NCBI GenBank assembly: GCA_028275345.1
Contig: JAPWUV010000011.1
Span: 57,288 to 121,287 of the forward strand
Source: a bacterium
Lineage (GTDB): Bacteria; Zhuqueibacterota; Zhuqueibacteria; Oleimicrobiales; Geothermoviventaceae
DNA length: 64,000 bases
Direction of reading: 5' to 3'
Shown: positions 33,477 through 42,835 of the stretch, piece after piece
Layout of the letters: each line of letters opens with the position of its first letter
Numbering within the stretch: position 1 is the stretch's first letter
The notes under the pieces: generated by a model
The model's database searches: none
What the model was told of the DNA's origin: nothing
The model's input: the letters and a program-made list of their open reading frames with translations, nothing else
Position numbers and translations under genes: made by a program

Positions 33477-34978
33477 CTCGCGCTCCTGTCGCCTTCTGGC
33501 TTTTTACCAAACAAAGGAGCCAGCTCCGCCTCGCTGGGTGGAGGGCTCAGGTAGCTCCCCACGACCAGCGCCAGCACGGAGACGATCAGCGCGGGGTAGA
33601 TCAGGGGGATGCCCCAAGGGTCTCCTTCCGGAACCTTCTCCGGGGGCAAGACGTAGGTGAGCACCTTCAGCGTCACGGCCACGATCGTACCCCCGAGGAT
33701 TGAGGCCAGCCCGCCCACGCGCGTGGCTCGCTTCCAGGCGAGCGCGGCGATCAGGGCGGGAGTGATCGCCACACCGTACACGGTGTACGCGAAATAGCTC
33801 ATCTCTAGCACCGAGACGAGGCGCGTCGCCAAGAGATAGGCCACCACACCCAGGATCACGATGCACACCTTCTGCAGGACCACCATCGTTCGCTGGCTCG
33901 CTTCCGCAGCCAGAAAACGCTGGTAAATGTCCCTCATGAGGTTCGTGGTGGGAGAAAGGAGGTAGTTCATGCCGGTGGAGATGACCACCGCCGTGGCGGC
34001 ACCGAGGAGAAGGATCCCGACCCACGGTGGAACCAGGTGGCGAGCGGCCTGAAGGACAATGGAAGCCGGATCCATCCCCGTTCCCGATTCGAGCCACTTG
34101 CGGATCTGGGGCCAAAAATGGGCGGCCGCAAAAATGGCAATGGCCACAACCACCACTTCGACGAAGATCGTCCCCACCACCCAGAGGGCAACCGCCTGGC
34201 GGGCGTCTTTCGGCGTCCGCGCGCTGTAGAACTTCTGGTACATGCTTTGGACGCCCATTAGAAGCATCATGGTGGAAAGGAAGTATCCTCCGGCTTTGAG
34301 ACCGGGATGCCGGCCGAACGTCTCATTGACGATGGCAAAGTGATCCGGCGGCAAGGCAGCTCGGACCGCTCCCATCCCGCCGACCGCATGGTAGACAAAG
34401 GGAACCGAGACCAGACAGGCCAGCAGGATGATGATGCCGTTGGGCAGATCCGTGTAGGCTACGGCCACCATGCCGGCCAGCGCCGTGAAGAGGATGACGA
34501 AGACGGCCGCCAGGGCCTGGCCCAACGCCACCGAAACCTGACCGTCGGTCACCACGTTGAGGATGTAGCCCCCCGCACGGAACTGGTAGGACACGATGGC
34601 CGTGAAGCTGATGATCAGCGCGATGGCCCCGAAAACCCGTGCCGCTGGCCCGTACCTCACCTCCAGAATGTCGCCGATGGTATACTGGCCGAAGGTGCGG
34701 ATCTTCGCCGCGAGGAAATAGATCACCACGATCCCCACCCACGCACCGGCGGGAAGCCAGAGACTACTCCATCCAGCCTTCGCCGCGTATTCCGCGCCAG
34801 CAATGAAGGTGCCAGAACCGATCCAGGTGCAGATGAGCGTGAAGACCATCACCCGCACGCTGAGGGAACGCCCTGCCACCATCATGTCCTCTTGGGTTCT
34901 GACCCGCCGGGCCCGGTAGAAATTCAGCACCGTGAGGACCAATAGGTACGCAAGAACCACGTAGAGGTACCAAGTCAT
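33473..34978 (-). CDS. sodium:solute symporter family transporter
   Basis: A 501-residue integral membrane protein of the SSS family (PutP, PanF, SGLT relatives). The usual 13 or so hydrophobic segments are visible, with the Na-site region TWIGSGTFIAGAEYAAKAG in helix 2, GQYTIGDILEVRYG, and TGMNYLLSPTTNLMRDIYQRF in the later part. It imports a solute with Na+; candidates include amino acids, pantothenate or monocarboxylates, but the sequence does not tell. It lies 56 bases after an M24 peptidase gene, which may hint at amino acids or peptides as substrates (inference). Its stop overlaps the small gene at 33300-33476. Confidence 0.9.
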   Translation of the reverse strand: MTWYLYVVLAYLLVLTVLNFYRARRVRTQEDMMVAGRSLSVRVMVFTLICTWIGSGTFIAGAEYAAKAGWSSLWLPAGAWVGIVVIYFLAAKIRTFGQYTIGDILEVRYGPAARVFGAIALIISFTAIVSYQFRAGGYILNVVTDGQVSVALGQALAAVFVILFTALAGMVAVAYTDLPNGIIILLACLVSVPFVYHAVGGMGAVRAALPPDHFAIVNETFGRHPGLKAGGYFLSTMMLLMGVQSMYQKFYSARTPKDARQAVALWVVGTIFVEVVVVAIAIFAAAHFWPQIRKWLESGTGMDPASIVLQAARHLVPPWVGILLLGAATAVVISTGMNYLLSPTTNLMRDIYQRFLAAEASQRTMVVLQKVCIVILGVVAYLLATRLVSVLEMSYFAYTVYGVAITPALIAALAWKRATRVGGLASILGGTIVAVTLKVLTYVLPPEKVPEGDPWGIPLIYPALIVSVLALVVGSYLSPPPSEAELAPLFGKKPEGDRSAR

Positions 34979-35034
34979 CCTCCACCCTCCCGCTCGCTCG
35001 GTTCACCGCCGGCACGAACTCTGGGAGCACCGCA

Positions 35035-36219
35035 TCATCCCGGAATAGGTACGATCTGATCCTGCACCGGTCCGGTCACCTCCACTTGGCCATCCTCATG
35101 GATGAACACATCGATCTCCGATCGGATTCCGATCCCTTCCTCCGGAAGGTAAATCCCGGGCTCAATGGAGAAGCAGCAGCCGGGCAGGATCAGCCGCTCG
35201 TCCTTCGTCTCCAAGTTATCGATGTTGACGCCATTTCCGTGCACCTCGGTCCCGATACTGTGCCCCGTGCGATGAATGAAATACCGGCCGAAGCCGGCGT
35301 CTTCGATGACCCTGCGACAGGCGTCGTCCACCTCCCAACCATGGACCGGCTGACCGGCGTGGAAGCGGTCCTCCAGGAACATCACCGCCGTCTCTCTGGC
35401 CTGCCTCACGATGCCGAAAAGGTAAATGAGTCGCTCGGGCACTTCATCCCCAATGAAACCCACCCAGGTGATGTCGGCGTAAATGCTCCCGGGCTCCTTC
35501 GTTTTGCCCCAAAGATCCACCAGGAGGAGATCCCCCGGCTGGATAGGGGAACAGTTCTGCTCAGTCGGCTCGAAATGGGGATCGGCCGCATGAGCATTGA
35601 CCGCCACGATGGGACCGTCGTCCCAGGTCAAGCCCTCGGCCCGCATCTGCTCGCGCATGTACCGCTGCACCTCGAACTCCGTGGGACGTTGCCCGCGCTG
35701 GATGCGCCGTGACACCTCCTCAAAGGTCCGCGCCCTCACCTTGTGGAGCGCCTCCGAGGCGCGGAGATGGGATTCGTAGCCCCGGCGATCCAATCTCGCC
35801 TCAAACTGCCCGACCAAATCGGCGCTCGACACCACCTCGACACCGAAGCTGCGAATTAGATCCACAGTCCCGGCATCTACCACCGACACGTAGGGAATGT
35901 GGTTCATGGGGGAGTACTGCATGGCGACTTTGCTTGCGCCGGCCAAGATCTCCCGCAGAATCGCGTGAAGTTGTTGCCAGGGGAGATACACGTGCTTCCG
36001 ACCCGGAAGATGGTCTAGCCGCCACGGCTCGATGCTGTGGACGACCTTGTGTGGCTCCCCGCGCGCGGGTATGTAGTAGAACCAACGCCTGGAGGTGAAT
36101 CGAGAGGTGTCGATCTGAAGGATCTTGTGGGCGATCGCATCCCGATTGTGGAAATCGTAGAAAAGCCAGCCGTCGATCCCTGCGCCCCGAAGTGCTCGTT
36201 GGATGGCCTCAAGATCCAT
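35035..36219 (-). CDS. M24-family metallopeptidase (Xaa-Pro-type)
   Basis: A 394-residue protein with a creatinase-like N-terminal domain and a pita-bread C-terminal domain. Metal-ligand motifs are recognisable: LLLVDLWGKTKEPGSIYADITW (Asp and Asp), FIHRTGHSIGTEVHG (His), CFSIEPGIYLPEEGIGIRSEIDV (Glu and Glu). It would cleave Xaa-Pro or related N-terminal peptide bonds in the cytoplasm. The ATG at 36219 has GGAGGGAGGAG just upstream; the frame to 36288 is not protein-like. It heads the run leading to the symporter. Confidence 0.9.
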   Translation of the reverse strand: MDLEAIQRALRGAGIDGWLFYDFHNRDAIAHKILQIDTSRFTSRRWFYYIPARGEPHKVVHSIEPWRLDHLPGRKHVYLPWQQLHAILREILAGASKVAMQYSPMNHIPYVSVVDAGTVDLIRSFGVEVVSSADLVGQFEARLDRRGYESHLRASEALHKVRARTFEEVSRRIQRGQRPTEFEVQRYMREQMRAEGLTWDDGPIVAVNAHAADPHFEPTEQNCSPIQPGDLLLVDLWGKTKEPGSIYADITWVGFIGDEVPERLIYLFGIVRQARETAVMFLEDRFHAGQPVHGWEVDDACRRVIEDAGFGRYFIHRTGHSIGTEVHGNGVNIDNLETKDERLILPGCCFSIEPGIYLPEEGIGIRSEIDVFIHEDGQVEVTGPVQDQIVPIPG

Positions 36220-36476
36220 GGCTCCTCCCTCCGCCATCGACCCAGTTCCGACCGCCGGTCTTGGCCGGCGGCCTTCGTCGGCCCTCATGCCCCCTCAGGG
36301 CGCATCTTCTCATCCCGAGGCCCAGTCGAAACAGGCGGGGAAATGCAAGGCGGGGTCCGCGGCGCCGCCGCGAAGAAAACGAAGCCCTGGGGTGACAAGT
36401 GGCGCGACGCAATACCCTGCTTCCCGAATGTGTCCTGAGGGATTCACCCGCGAGCTGGCGATCACAACCCCAGGGG

Positions 36477-36505
36477 AAAATAACCATTCCCCCTTGCAAA
36501 CGCAA
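36477..36505 (-). promoter_or_regulatory. possible promoter for the M24 peptidase run
   Basis: On the minus strand, TTGCGT (36505-36500) and TATTTT (36482-36477) are 17 bases apart, just downstream of the hairpin that ends the ilv-leu-proC operon. Both boxes match consensus only partly; the placement is the main support. Confidence 0.3.
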
Positions 36506-36548
36506 CCCCCGCCTTAGCGAGCTAACACGAGGGAACCCCGGGGGATCC

Positions 36549-36584
36549 GAGCCCTCGCGCCTCCTGGAGCGGACGCGAGGGCTC
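36549..36584 (-). terminator. terminator-like hairpin after proC
   Basis: A perfect 11-bp stem, GAGCCCTCGCG (36549-36559) with its complement (36574-36584), and a 14-base loop, placed 10 bases after the proC stop at the end of a ten-gene operon. No T-run follows in either direction, so classical intrinsic termination is doubtful; it could mark a Rho-dependent end or protect the 3' end. Confidence 0.5.
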
Positions 36585-36594
36585 CTTCACCTGT

Positions 36595-37458
36595 CTACGC
36601 CGCTCGCTCGGAGACATCTTCCTCTGCGCTTCGCGTGAGGAATTGGCTGAGTTCGCTGGAACGCTTCGTGGCGCTGCGCACGGCGTTGATCAGCATCGGT
36701 CTGAGCCCATCCGACTCCAGCGAATAGATCCCGGCGATGGCAGTTCCTGCCGGCGTGGTCACTTGGTCGCGGAGGATGGCCGGATGCAGGCCGGTTTCCC
36801 GCACCATTTTGGCCGCGCCCAGCACCGTTTGCGCGCTGAGTCGAGCGGCCACTTCGCGCGACAGCCCCATCATCACGCCCCCCTCGGTGAGGGCTTCGAT
36901 GATGGTGTACACGAAGGCGGGTCCGCTGCCGCTGAGGCCCGTGACGGCGTCCATCAGGTTCTCCTCCACCACCTCCACGCGCCCCACAGCGCCGAAGATC
37001 TCCTCAGCCATCCTCAGGTGCTCACGGGTGGCGTGCCGTCCCGGGGCGATAGCCGTGACGGCCTCCCCCACCAGAGCGGCGATGTTTGGCATCGCTCGAA
37101 CCACAGCCACAGGTTGACCCAGGCGCTCGGCGATCAACCGGGTAGGGATGCCCGCCATGATGCTGATCACCAGGTGCTCGCGGCGGATCTCGGCCGCGAT
37201 CTCCGCGAGCACCCTGGCGCAGGTTTGCGGTTTCACACACAGGATCACCACATCGCTCTGTCGCACGGCGGAGGGGTTGTCGGCGCCGAGGGTATGGACC
37301 CGCCAGGTCTCTCGCACGTGGTGGAGGGCCTCCGGCCGTAGGTCCGTGGCCAAGATGGATTCCGGGCTCACCTTTCCCGCCCGCACCAAGCCCCCGATGA
37401 GCGCCTGGCCCATTTGCCCTGCGCCCAAAATCGCCAGCTTCTTCCCGCGCAACGGCAT
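36595..37458 (-). CDS. proC: pyrroline-5-carboxylate reductase
   Basis: A 287-residue NAD(P)H-dependent enzyme that makes proline from pyrroline-5-carboxylate, the last step of proline synthesis. The N-terminal Rossmann fold begins KLAILGAGQMGQALIGGLV; VVILCVKPQ, AVVRAMPNIAALVGE and the C-terminal LSGSGPAFVYTIIEAL and DQVTTPAGTAIAG are family signatures. The ATG at 37458 has GAGGAGG upstream; the longer frame to 37551 overlaps ilvE out of frame. It is the last gene of the branched-chain operon, an uncommon but plausible addition. Confidence 0.95.
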   Translation of the reverse strand: MPLRGKKLAILGAGQMGQALIGGLVRAGKVSPESILATDLRPEALHHVRETWRVHTLGADNPSAVRQSDVVILCVKPQTCARVLAEIAAEIRREHLVISIMAGIPTRLIAERLGQPVAVVRAMPNIAALVGEAVTAIAPGRHATREHLRMAEEIFGAVGRVEVVEENLMDAVTGLSGSGPAFVYTIIEALTEGGVMMGLSREVAARLSAQTVLGAAKMVRETGLHPAILRDQVTTPAGTAIAGIYSLESDGLRPMLINAVRSATKRSSELSQFLTRSAEEDVSERAA

Positions 37459-37495
37459 CCCTACCTCCTCGTCTTCGTCTTCCCAGGCTAGTTCC

Positions 37496-38419
37496 TCAGC
37501 TGTACACTGGAGTGAGCCAATGCTGGTATTCCGGCCTCTGCCCCCGAACAATCTCGAAGAACAAGCTCTGCAGCTTCCGCGTCACCGGGCCAGCCTCCCC
37601 CTTCCCGATGATGCGTCCATCCACCTCGCGGATGGGGGTAATTTCCGCCGCCGTACCGGTGAAAAAGGCCTCGTCGGCTGCGTAGAGATCGCCGCGGGCC
37701 AACAGCCGCGTTTCCACATGGTAGCCCAAACCGCGCGCCATCTGAATGACGGCGTCGCGGGTGATGCCGAGAAGGATGCTCGACTCGCTGCCGTTGGTGT
37801 AAATCTTGTCCCCGAAGACCAAGAAGATGTTCTCCCCGGAACCTTCAGAAAGGTTGCCCGTGAGGTCCAGGAAGATGGCCTCATCGTAGCCGTTTTGCCG
37901 AGCTTCTTGTACGCCCAGCACCGAATTCAGGTATTGCCCGCAGGCTTTGGCGGTGGTGGGCATCATGCTGCCGTGGAACTTCCGCCAGCCGGTGATCGTC
38001 ACCCGCACGCCTCGGGTCAAGGCTTCTTCCCCGAGATAGGCCCCCCACCTCCAGGTCAGGATGGCCACCTCCACGGGACATTTCCCGGGGAAAACCCCGA
38101 GGGGCCCGTAGCCGCGGAAGGCGATGGGGCGGATGTAGCATTCCTCGAACCCGTTGGCCCGGATTGTCTCGAGGCACGCCTCGATGATCTCCTCTTCCGA
38201 GTACGGCAGCGGCATCTGGTAGGCGTGCGCCGACAGGAAGAAACGCCGGATGTGTTCTCGGAGCCGGAAGACTTGGGGGCCCTTTTCCGTCTTGTAGGCG
38301 CGGATCCCTTCAAAAACGCCGGTCCCGTAGTGGATCACGTGGGAGGCGAGATGGATGCGCCCATCCTTCCAGTCAACCAGCTTCCCATTGTACCAGATCT
38401 TGCCGTTTTCCGGATACAC
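37496..38419 (-). CDS. ilvE: branched-chain amino acid aminotransferase
   Basis: A 307-residue PLP-dependent fold-type IV aminotransferase that does the last step of Leu, Ile and Val synthesis with glutamate. Seen: KIWYNGKLVDWKDGRIHLASH, HYGTGVFEGIRAYKTE, the KACGQYLNSVLG region containing the PLP Lys, and NLSEGSGENIFLVFGDKIY. The start is the GTG at 38419, preceded by GAGGAGG at a good distance; the open frame to 38560 is leuB in another frame. It overlaps the end of leuB by 47 bases. The class IV family also includes D-amino-acid transaminases, but the operon fixes the role. Confidence 0.94.
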   Translation of the reverse strand: MYPENGKIWYNGKLVDWKDGRIHLASHVIHYGTGVFEGIRAYKTEKGPQVFRLREHIRRFFLSAHAYQMPLPYSEEEIIEACLETIRANGFEECYIRPIAFRGYGPLGVFPGKCPVEVAILTWRWGAYLGEEALTRGVRVTITGWRKFHGSMMPTTAKACGQYLNSVLGVQEARQNGYDEAIFLDLTGNLSEGSGENIFLVFGDKIYTNGSESSILLGITRDAVIQMARGLGYHVETRLLARGDLYAADEAFFTGTAAEITPIREVDGRIIGKGEAGPVTRKLQSLFFEIVRGQRPEYQHWLTPVYS

Positions 38420-39557
38420 GATCAGACCTCCTCTTCGTTGGGTTCGCGAACAGCCGTCGCTCCAGGTAGTCGATGACCACATCGGCCATCTCGCGGGTCC
38501 CGACCTGGAAAGCGGGGGAGCCAGGCAGGTCAGGGGTGTGATAACCCGCGTTGAGGGCATCCGCCACGGCCAGTTCGATCGCCTCCGCGATGTCGGGCCA
38601 CCCCAACGAGAGGCGACACATCATGGCAGCACTCAGGATGGTCCCAAGGGGATTGGCCTGATCTTTTCCGGCAAGATCGGGAGCGGAGCCGTGGACTGGC
38701 TCGTACAAGCCTACTCGGCCGCCGATGGATGCGGAGGGAAGCATTCCGATGGAGCCCGTGAGGATGGCCGCCTCGTCGCTCAAGATGTCCCCGAACATGT
38801 TGGCGGTCAACAGGACGTCGAACTGGCGGGGGTCGCGCACGAGCTGCATCGCCGCCGTATCCACCAGCATGTGGCGTAGCGTCACGTCGGGATACTCCTG
38901 CGCCACTTCCGTCACCACCTCCCGCCAGAGCTGCGAGGCACAAAGGACATTGGCTTTGTCCACGGAGGTGACTTGCTTGCGGCGCTCTCTGGCCAGCTCG
39001 AAGGCCACCCGGGCGATCCGCTCCACCTCGGACTCGTGGTAGTACATCGTGTCCACCGCGCTCCGATTCGGCGGCTCGCCACGGCGTTCCTTTGGCTTGC
39101 CAAAGTACAGATCCGACGTGAGCTCGCGCACGACCACAATATCAACGCCATCGACCACCTGGGGTTTCAGGCTCGAGGCGACCAATAGCGGCCGATAGGT
39201 CCGCACTGGCCGGAGATTGGCAAATGTGCCCAGCGTGGCCCGAAGCTCCAGAAGCCCCTTTTCCGGGCGTTTGTCCACCGGAGCCTGGTCCCAGCGCGGA
39301 GACCCAACAGCCCCGAGGAGAACGGCATCCACGCGGTCCAAAGCCACCCGAGTATCCGCCGGCAACGGCTCGCCCGTCCGTTCGAGCGCTGCCCCGCCGA
39401 TCAATCCCTCCTCGAACTCGAGCCCCCGATCGGTGCAATCCACGGCGACCTGCAGCACCCTCCGGGCGGCATCCACCACCTCCGGGCCGATCCCGTCCCC
39501 CGGCAGGAGGAGTATCCTCTTCACCAGGTTCCCTGACTCGCCATTCGTCTCCTTCAT
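38373..39557 (-). CDS. leuB: 3-isopropylmalate dehydrogenase
   Basis: A 394-residue NAD-dependent oxidative decarboxylase for the third step of leucine synthesis. It opens with RILLLPGDGIGPEVVDAA; VVVRELTSDLYFG, VDTMYYHESEVERIARVAFELA, DKANVL and the Mg/NAD segment FGDILSDEAA with EPVHGSAPDLAGK are all present. After the normal end (VVIDYLERRL) there is an extra tail of about 27 basic residues that overlaps the ilvE start. The ATG at 39557 lies eight bases after leuD; a GTG at 39524 is an alternative start nearer the usual N-terminus. Confidence 0.95.
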   Translation of the reverse strand: MKETNGESGNLVKRILLLPGDGIGPEVVDAARRVLQVAVDCTDRGLEFEEGLIGGAALERTGEPLPADTRVALDRVDAVLLGAVGSPRWDQAPVDKRPEKGLLELRATLGTFANLRPVRTYRPLLVASSLKPQVVDGVDIVVVRELTSDLYFGKPKERRGEPPNRSAVDTMYYHESEVERIARVAFELARERRKQVTSVDKANVLCASQLWREVVTEVAQEYPDVTLRHMLVDTAAMQLVRDPRQFDVLLTANMFGDILSDEAAILTGSIGMLPSASIGGRVGLYEPVHGSAPDLAGKDQANPLGTILSAAMMCRLSLGWPDIAEAIELAVADALNAGYHTPDLPGSPAFQVGTREMADVVIDYLERRLFANPTKRRSDRVSGKRQDLVQWEAG

Positions 39558-39565
39558 CGCGGCAC

Positions 39566-40114
39566 CTATGGATTTGCCTTTATGATTCCCAATTGCCGGG
39601 CGTAGGCAAAGAGCCCGCCCGCGCGAACGATGGCTTCCACGTCCCCGATGGGCCTGAGCGGATAGGAGCGGCCGCTCGGTTCATGCGTCAAGACGCCCTC
39701 GTCGAGGTCGATCGTTACCGCATCGCCCGTCCGAATCCGTTCGTGAAGCGGAAGATCGGTCTCCAGGGGGAGAAGGAAACCCCCGTCCACTGCATTCCGG
39801 AAGAAGATGCGCGCGTAGCTCTGCGCCACCACCGCTTTCACCCCAGCGATTTGGAGGGCAGCCGGGGCGTGCTCGCGAGAGGATCCGCAGCCGAAATTCC
39901 GCCCCGCGACGATGACTGAATATCGACTCTGCCACTGCCCCTCCTGGACGAACCGCCCCAGCTCAGGAGGGAGACCGCTCAACGCGTAACGTCCGTAGTT
40001 CTTGCGCTCTTCCGGATCCGTAAGGCTGTAGACCAGATACTGCGCCGGGATGATCTGGTCGGTGTCCACATTGTCGCCGACCACAAAGGCCAGCCCGCGA
40101 AGTTTCTCCGCCAT
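39566..40114 (-). CDS. leuD: 3-isopropylmalate dehydratase small subunit
   Basis: A 182-residue swivelling subunit of isopropylmalate isomerase, which pairs with LeuC to convert 2- to 3-isopropylmalate. The signatures GDNVDTDQIIPAQYL and GRNFGCGSSREHAPAAL are intact, as is YARIFFRNAVDGGFLLP. The length fits the short bacterial form that works with a separate LeuC. The ATG at 40114 has a GAGGAGC site. leuC lies 63 bases upstream on the same strand and leuB nine bases downstream. Confidence 0.95.
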   Translation of the reverse strand: MAEKLRGLAFVVGDNVDTDQIIPAQYLVYSLTDPEERKNYGRYALSGLPPELGRFVQEGQWQSRYSVIVAGRNFGCGSSREHAPAALQIAGVKAVVAQSYARIFFRNAVDGGFLLPLETDLPLHERIRTGDAVTIDLDEGVLTHEPSGRSYPLRPIGDVEAIVRAGGLFAYARQLGIIKANP

Positions 40115-40177
40115 GGTGCTCCTCGTTGGAAAACCGCATTCGTCGGACCACTGCCTGCTTTCGGCTCAGCGCTGACC

Positions 40178-41545
40178 TCAGCCCGGGTTCCCCACGCCTG
40201 GCAAGCTGGCGCCCCGAGAGGCTTGGGCCACCAATTCCCAGCTCCGCTCATCCACGAACGGGCGCGGGTCCGCGATGCATCCCGCCACGGCGGAGGCCGC
40301 CACTGTAGCCGGAGAAGCCAAGTAGATCTTGGCCTCCTTCGATCCCATCCTCCCGAGGAAGTTGCGGTTTGTCGTGGAGATGGCGATCTCCTTTCCGCGG
40401 AGACGTCCAAAGGTATCCTCCGGGCCTCCCAGGCAGGCCGCGCACGAAGGTTCTCCTAGCTTCACGCCGGCTTCCTTGAGGATCTGCTCCACCGACTTCC
40501 CGTCCACTTGGACCCGCCCGATGGCCTCGCGGACGGCCACCGTGGCGGGAACGGCGTAGGTGTCGAGCTTCACCTTCCGGTCCCGGAGGATCACAGCAGC
40601 CGCCACGAAATCCTCAAGCTTGCCTCCGGTGCACGAGCCGATGTACGCCGTCGTCAACGGTTCCCCCTCGCAGTCCGTGACCGGGACGGCATGGGCGGGA
40701 GAATGAGGGCGCGCCACCTGAGGAACCAAAGCCTCCAGTCGGTATTCCCGCGTGGCCAGGTACTGTGCATTCGAATCGCTTGCCTCGGCGAGGGAACAAT
40801 CCACCCCCCGCTCTTCCAAGTACCGACGGGCGAGGCCATCCACCGGAATGATCCCATTCTTCGCACCGGCCTCTACGGCCATGTTGCACAGCGTCATCCG
40901 CTCATCGATGGAGAGGCTAGCCACCCCCTCCCCCTGGAATTCGAGGGCACAGTACGTAGCGCCATCGACGCCGATGTCTCCGATCAGGCGCAGGATCACA
41001 TCTTTGGCCATGACGCCAGGGGAAAGCCGACCGTGAAGGAGCACGCGGAAGGTCTCCGGAACGCGCAGCCACAGCTTGCCCGTGCCCATCACGAAGGCCG
41101 CATCCGTATTGCCAACACCGGTGGCAAAAGCCCCAAGCGCCCCGGAAGTGCAGGTGTGCGAATCCGTCCCGATCAAGATCGACCCCGGCACCACATGCCC
41201 TTTTTCCGGCAACGTGACGTGGCAAACCCCGGAGTATCGAGGGGAGAAGGCATCGTAGAAATGGGGCAGCTTCTGCTCGCGGGCCATGCGGCGCAACTCT
41301 TCGAGGTTGCGCCTGGCGTGAGGATCTTCGGTGAAGATGTAGTGGTCCGGGATCACCACGACCTTTGCCGGGTCCCAGAAGCGGGCTCCCTTTCCGAACT
41401 CTCGTTGAAAGATGGCGTAGGCCGGCGGGCCACACACATCGTGGGTCATGAGCACATCTACCTGGACCCAGACCTTGTCGCCCGGGCGCACCGCCGACTT
41501 CCCCGCGCCGCGGGCCAGGATCTTTTCCGAGAGGGTCATGCCCAT
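40178..41545 (-). CDS. leuC: 3-isopropylmalate dehydratase large subunit
   Basis: A 455-residue aconitase-family protein holding the catalytic [4Fe-4S] cluster. It has LTEKI-type TLSEKILARGAG, DVLMTHDVCGPPA, ILIGTDSHTCTSGALGAFATGVG, YIGSCTGGKLEDF and LGEPSCAACLGG, which supply the three cluster cysteines. The length matches the HacA/LeuC2-type (about 420) or slightly longer bacterial form. The start at 41545 has AAGGAGG six bases upstream; a second in-frame ATG at 41539 is possible. It lies 28 bases after leuA. Confidence 0.95.
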   Translation of the reverse strand: MGMTLSEKILARGAGKSAVRPGDKVWVQVDVLMTHDVCGPPAYAIFQREFGKGARFWDPAKVVVIPDHYIFTEDPHARRNLEELRRMAREQKLPHFYDAFSPRYSGVCHVTLPEKGHVVPGSILIGTDSHTCTSGALGAFATGVGNTDAAFVMGTGKLWLRVPETFRVLLHGRLSPGVMAKDVILRLIGDIGVDGATYCALEFQGEGVASLSIDERMTLCNMAVEAGAKNGIIPVDGLARRYLEERGVDCSLAEASDSNAQYLATREYRLEALVPQVARPHSPAHAVPVTDCEGEPLTTAYIGSCTGGKLEDFVAAAVILRDRKVKLDTYAVPATVAVREAIGRVQVDGKSVEQILKEAGVKLGEPSCAACLGGPEDTFGRLRGKEIAISTTNRNFLGRMGSKEAKIYLASPATVAASAVAGCIADPRPFVDERSWELVAQASRGASLPGVGNPG

Positions 41546-41573
41546 GCCGTCCTCCTTCCGCAACCCGGGACGA

Positions 41574-42785
41574 TCAGGATCCCGCTTCCGCGGTTTCGCT
41601 GACGGACTGATACGCGTCCGTGTGGCTCTTCTCGCGCTTGAGCTGATCCACAATGCGCAGCAAATCCCGTTGAGTCACCTGCTTCTTCTCGTCGGCCAGA
41701 GCGACCATACGCTCGTAGACGAAGTCGAGCCCCTCCTTGTCGACCCGGACTCCCATATCGAGGAGCGCCTTCCGCACCGCGTGGCGCCCCGAATGCTTGC
41801 CGAGCACGATCCGATTGGAGGTCAGCCCGATGGACTCCGGCGTCATGATCTCGTAAGTGGCGGCATGGGCGAGCACTCCGTGCTGGTGGATCCCAGCCTC
41901 GTGGGCGAAGGCGTTGGCGCCCACAACCGCCTTGTTCGGCTGCACGTGCACCCCGGTGATCTCCTGTACGAGGAGACTGGTGGGATAGATGAGCTCCGTG
42001 CGGATCCCAGTTTCCACGGAGAAGACCGACTCCCGCACTTTCAGCGCCATCACCACTTCTTCGAGGGCAGCGTTTCCAGCCCTTTCCCCGATGCCATTGA
42101 TCGTGCACTCGATCTGGTCGGCCCCGGCTTCGATCCCCGCCAGGGTATTGGCCACCGCCAGACCCAGATCGTTGTGGCAGTGCACGCTGAAACGCGCCCG
42201 CTCGGCGTTGCGCACCTCAGAGCGGAGCAGACGGATGAGGCGGGCGAATTCACTGGGAATGGCGTACCCCACAGTGTCGGCGATGTTGACGACATCGGCT
42301 CCCGCATCGATCACGGCTTCCAATACGCGGATCAAGTAGCCTTCCTCGCTGCGCGTGGCGTCCTCCGGAGAGAATTCCACCTCGGCGCCAAAGCTTTTGG
42401 CGTAGCGAACCGCGCTCACCGCCGCGTGGATGGCCTCCTCGCGGGTCATGCGCAACTTGTACTCGAGGTGGATGTCCGAGGTGGCCAGGAAGATGTGGAA
42501 CCGGGGCCGCTTCGCGTACTTGAGAGCGTCCCAGGCGGCGTCGATGTCCTCCTTTTTCGCGCGGCAGAGGCCAGCCACGCTGGCGTTTTGGCATTGCTGC
42601 GCGATGCGCCGCACCGCTTCTTGCTCGCCGGCGGACGCGATGGGAAATCCGGCCTCGATCACGTCCACGCCCAATGCCTCCAGTTGCGCCGCCACGCGCA
42701 CCTTCTCACTGACCCGCATCGAGAACCCGGGGGCCTGTTCCCCGTCGCGCAGGGTCGTGTCGAATACGTAGACTCGCCGTTTCAT
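41574..42785 (-). CDS. leuA: 2-isopropylmalate synthase, short form without regulatory domain
   Basis: A 403-residue DRE-TIM metallolyase that condenses acetyl-CoA with 2-oxoisovalerate, the first committed step to leucine. Catalytic motifs are intact: [19 protein letters not shown] near the N-terminus, [24 protein letters not shown] (metal His) and [13 protein letters not shown]. The chain ends about 30 residues after the linker helices ([13 protein letters not shown]), whereas feedback-regulated LeuA has about 100-130 more residues forming the leucine-binding domain. leuC starts 28 bases later, so there is no room for it and no frameshift is evident. Homocitrate or citramalate synthase are alternatives, less likely given the operon. 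Confidence 0.9.
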   Translation of the reverse strand: MKRRVYVFDTTLRDGEQAPGFSMRVSEKVRVAAQLEALGVDVIEAGFPIASAGEQEAVRRIAQQCQNASVAGLCRAKKEDIDAAWDALKYAKRPRFHIFLATSDIHLEYKLRMTREEAIHAAVSAVRYAKSFGAEVEFSPEDATRSEEGYLIRVLEAVIDAGADVVNIADTVGYAIPSEFARLIRLLRSEVRNAERARFSVHCHNDLGLAVANTLAGIEAGADQIECTINGIGERAGNAALEEVVMALKVRESVFSVETGIRTELIYPTSLLVQEITGVHVQPNKAVVGANAFAHEAGIHQHGVLAHAATYEIMTPESIGLTSNRIVLGKHSGRHAVRKALLDMGVRVDKEGLDFVYERMVALADEKKQVTQRDLLRIVDQLKREKSHTDAYQSVSETAEAGS

Positions 42786-42835
42786 CGCCCGACACCTCCT
42801 GATTTCGTGCTTGCCTTCCTTCCGGTCCGGATCGT

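Larger units (their letters stand above)
36220..36594. other. intergenic region between proC and the M24 peptidase
   Basis: No gene is visible here. It contains the strong hairpin after proC (36549-36584), a candidate promoter for the M24 gene (36477-36505) and a short perfect hairpin CCGCCGG/CCGGCGG (36252-36258 with 36265-36271) in the M24 leader, next to its ribosome site. Open frames present on both strands look like GC-rich chance frames. Confidence 0.5.
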
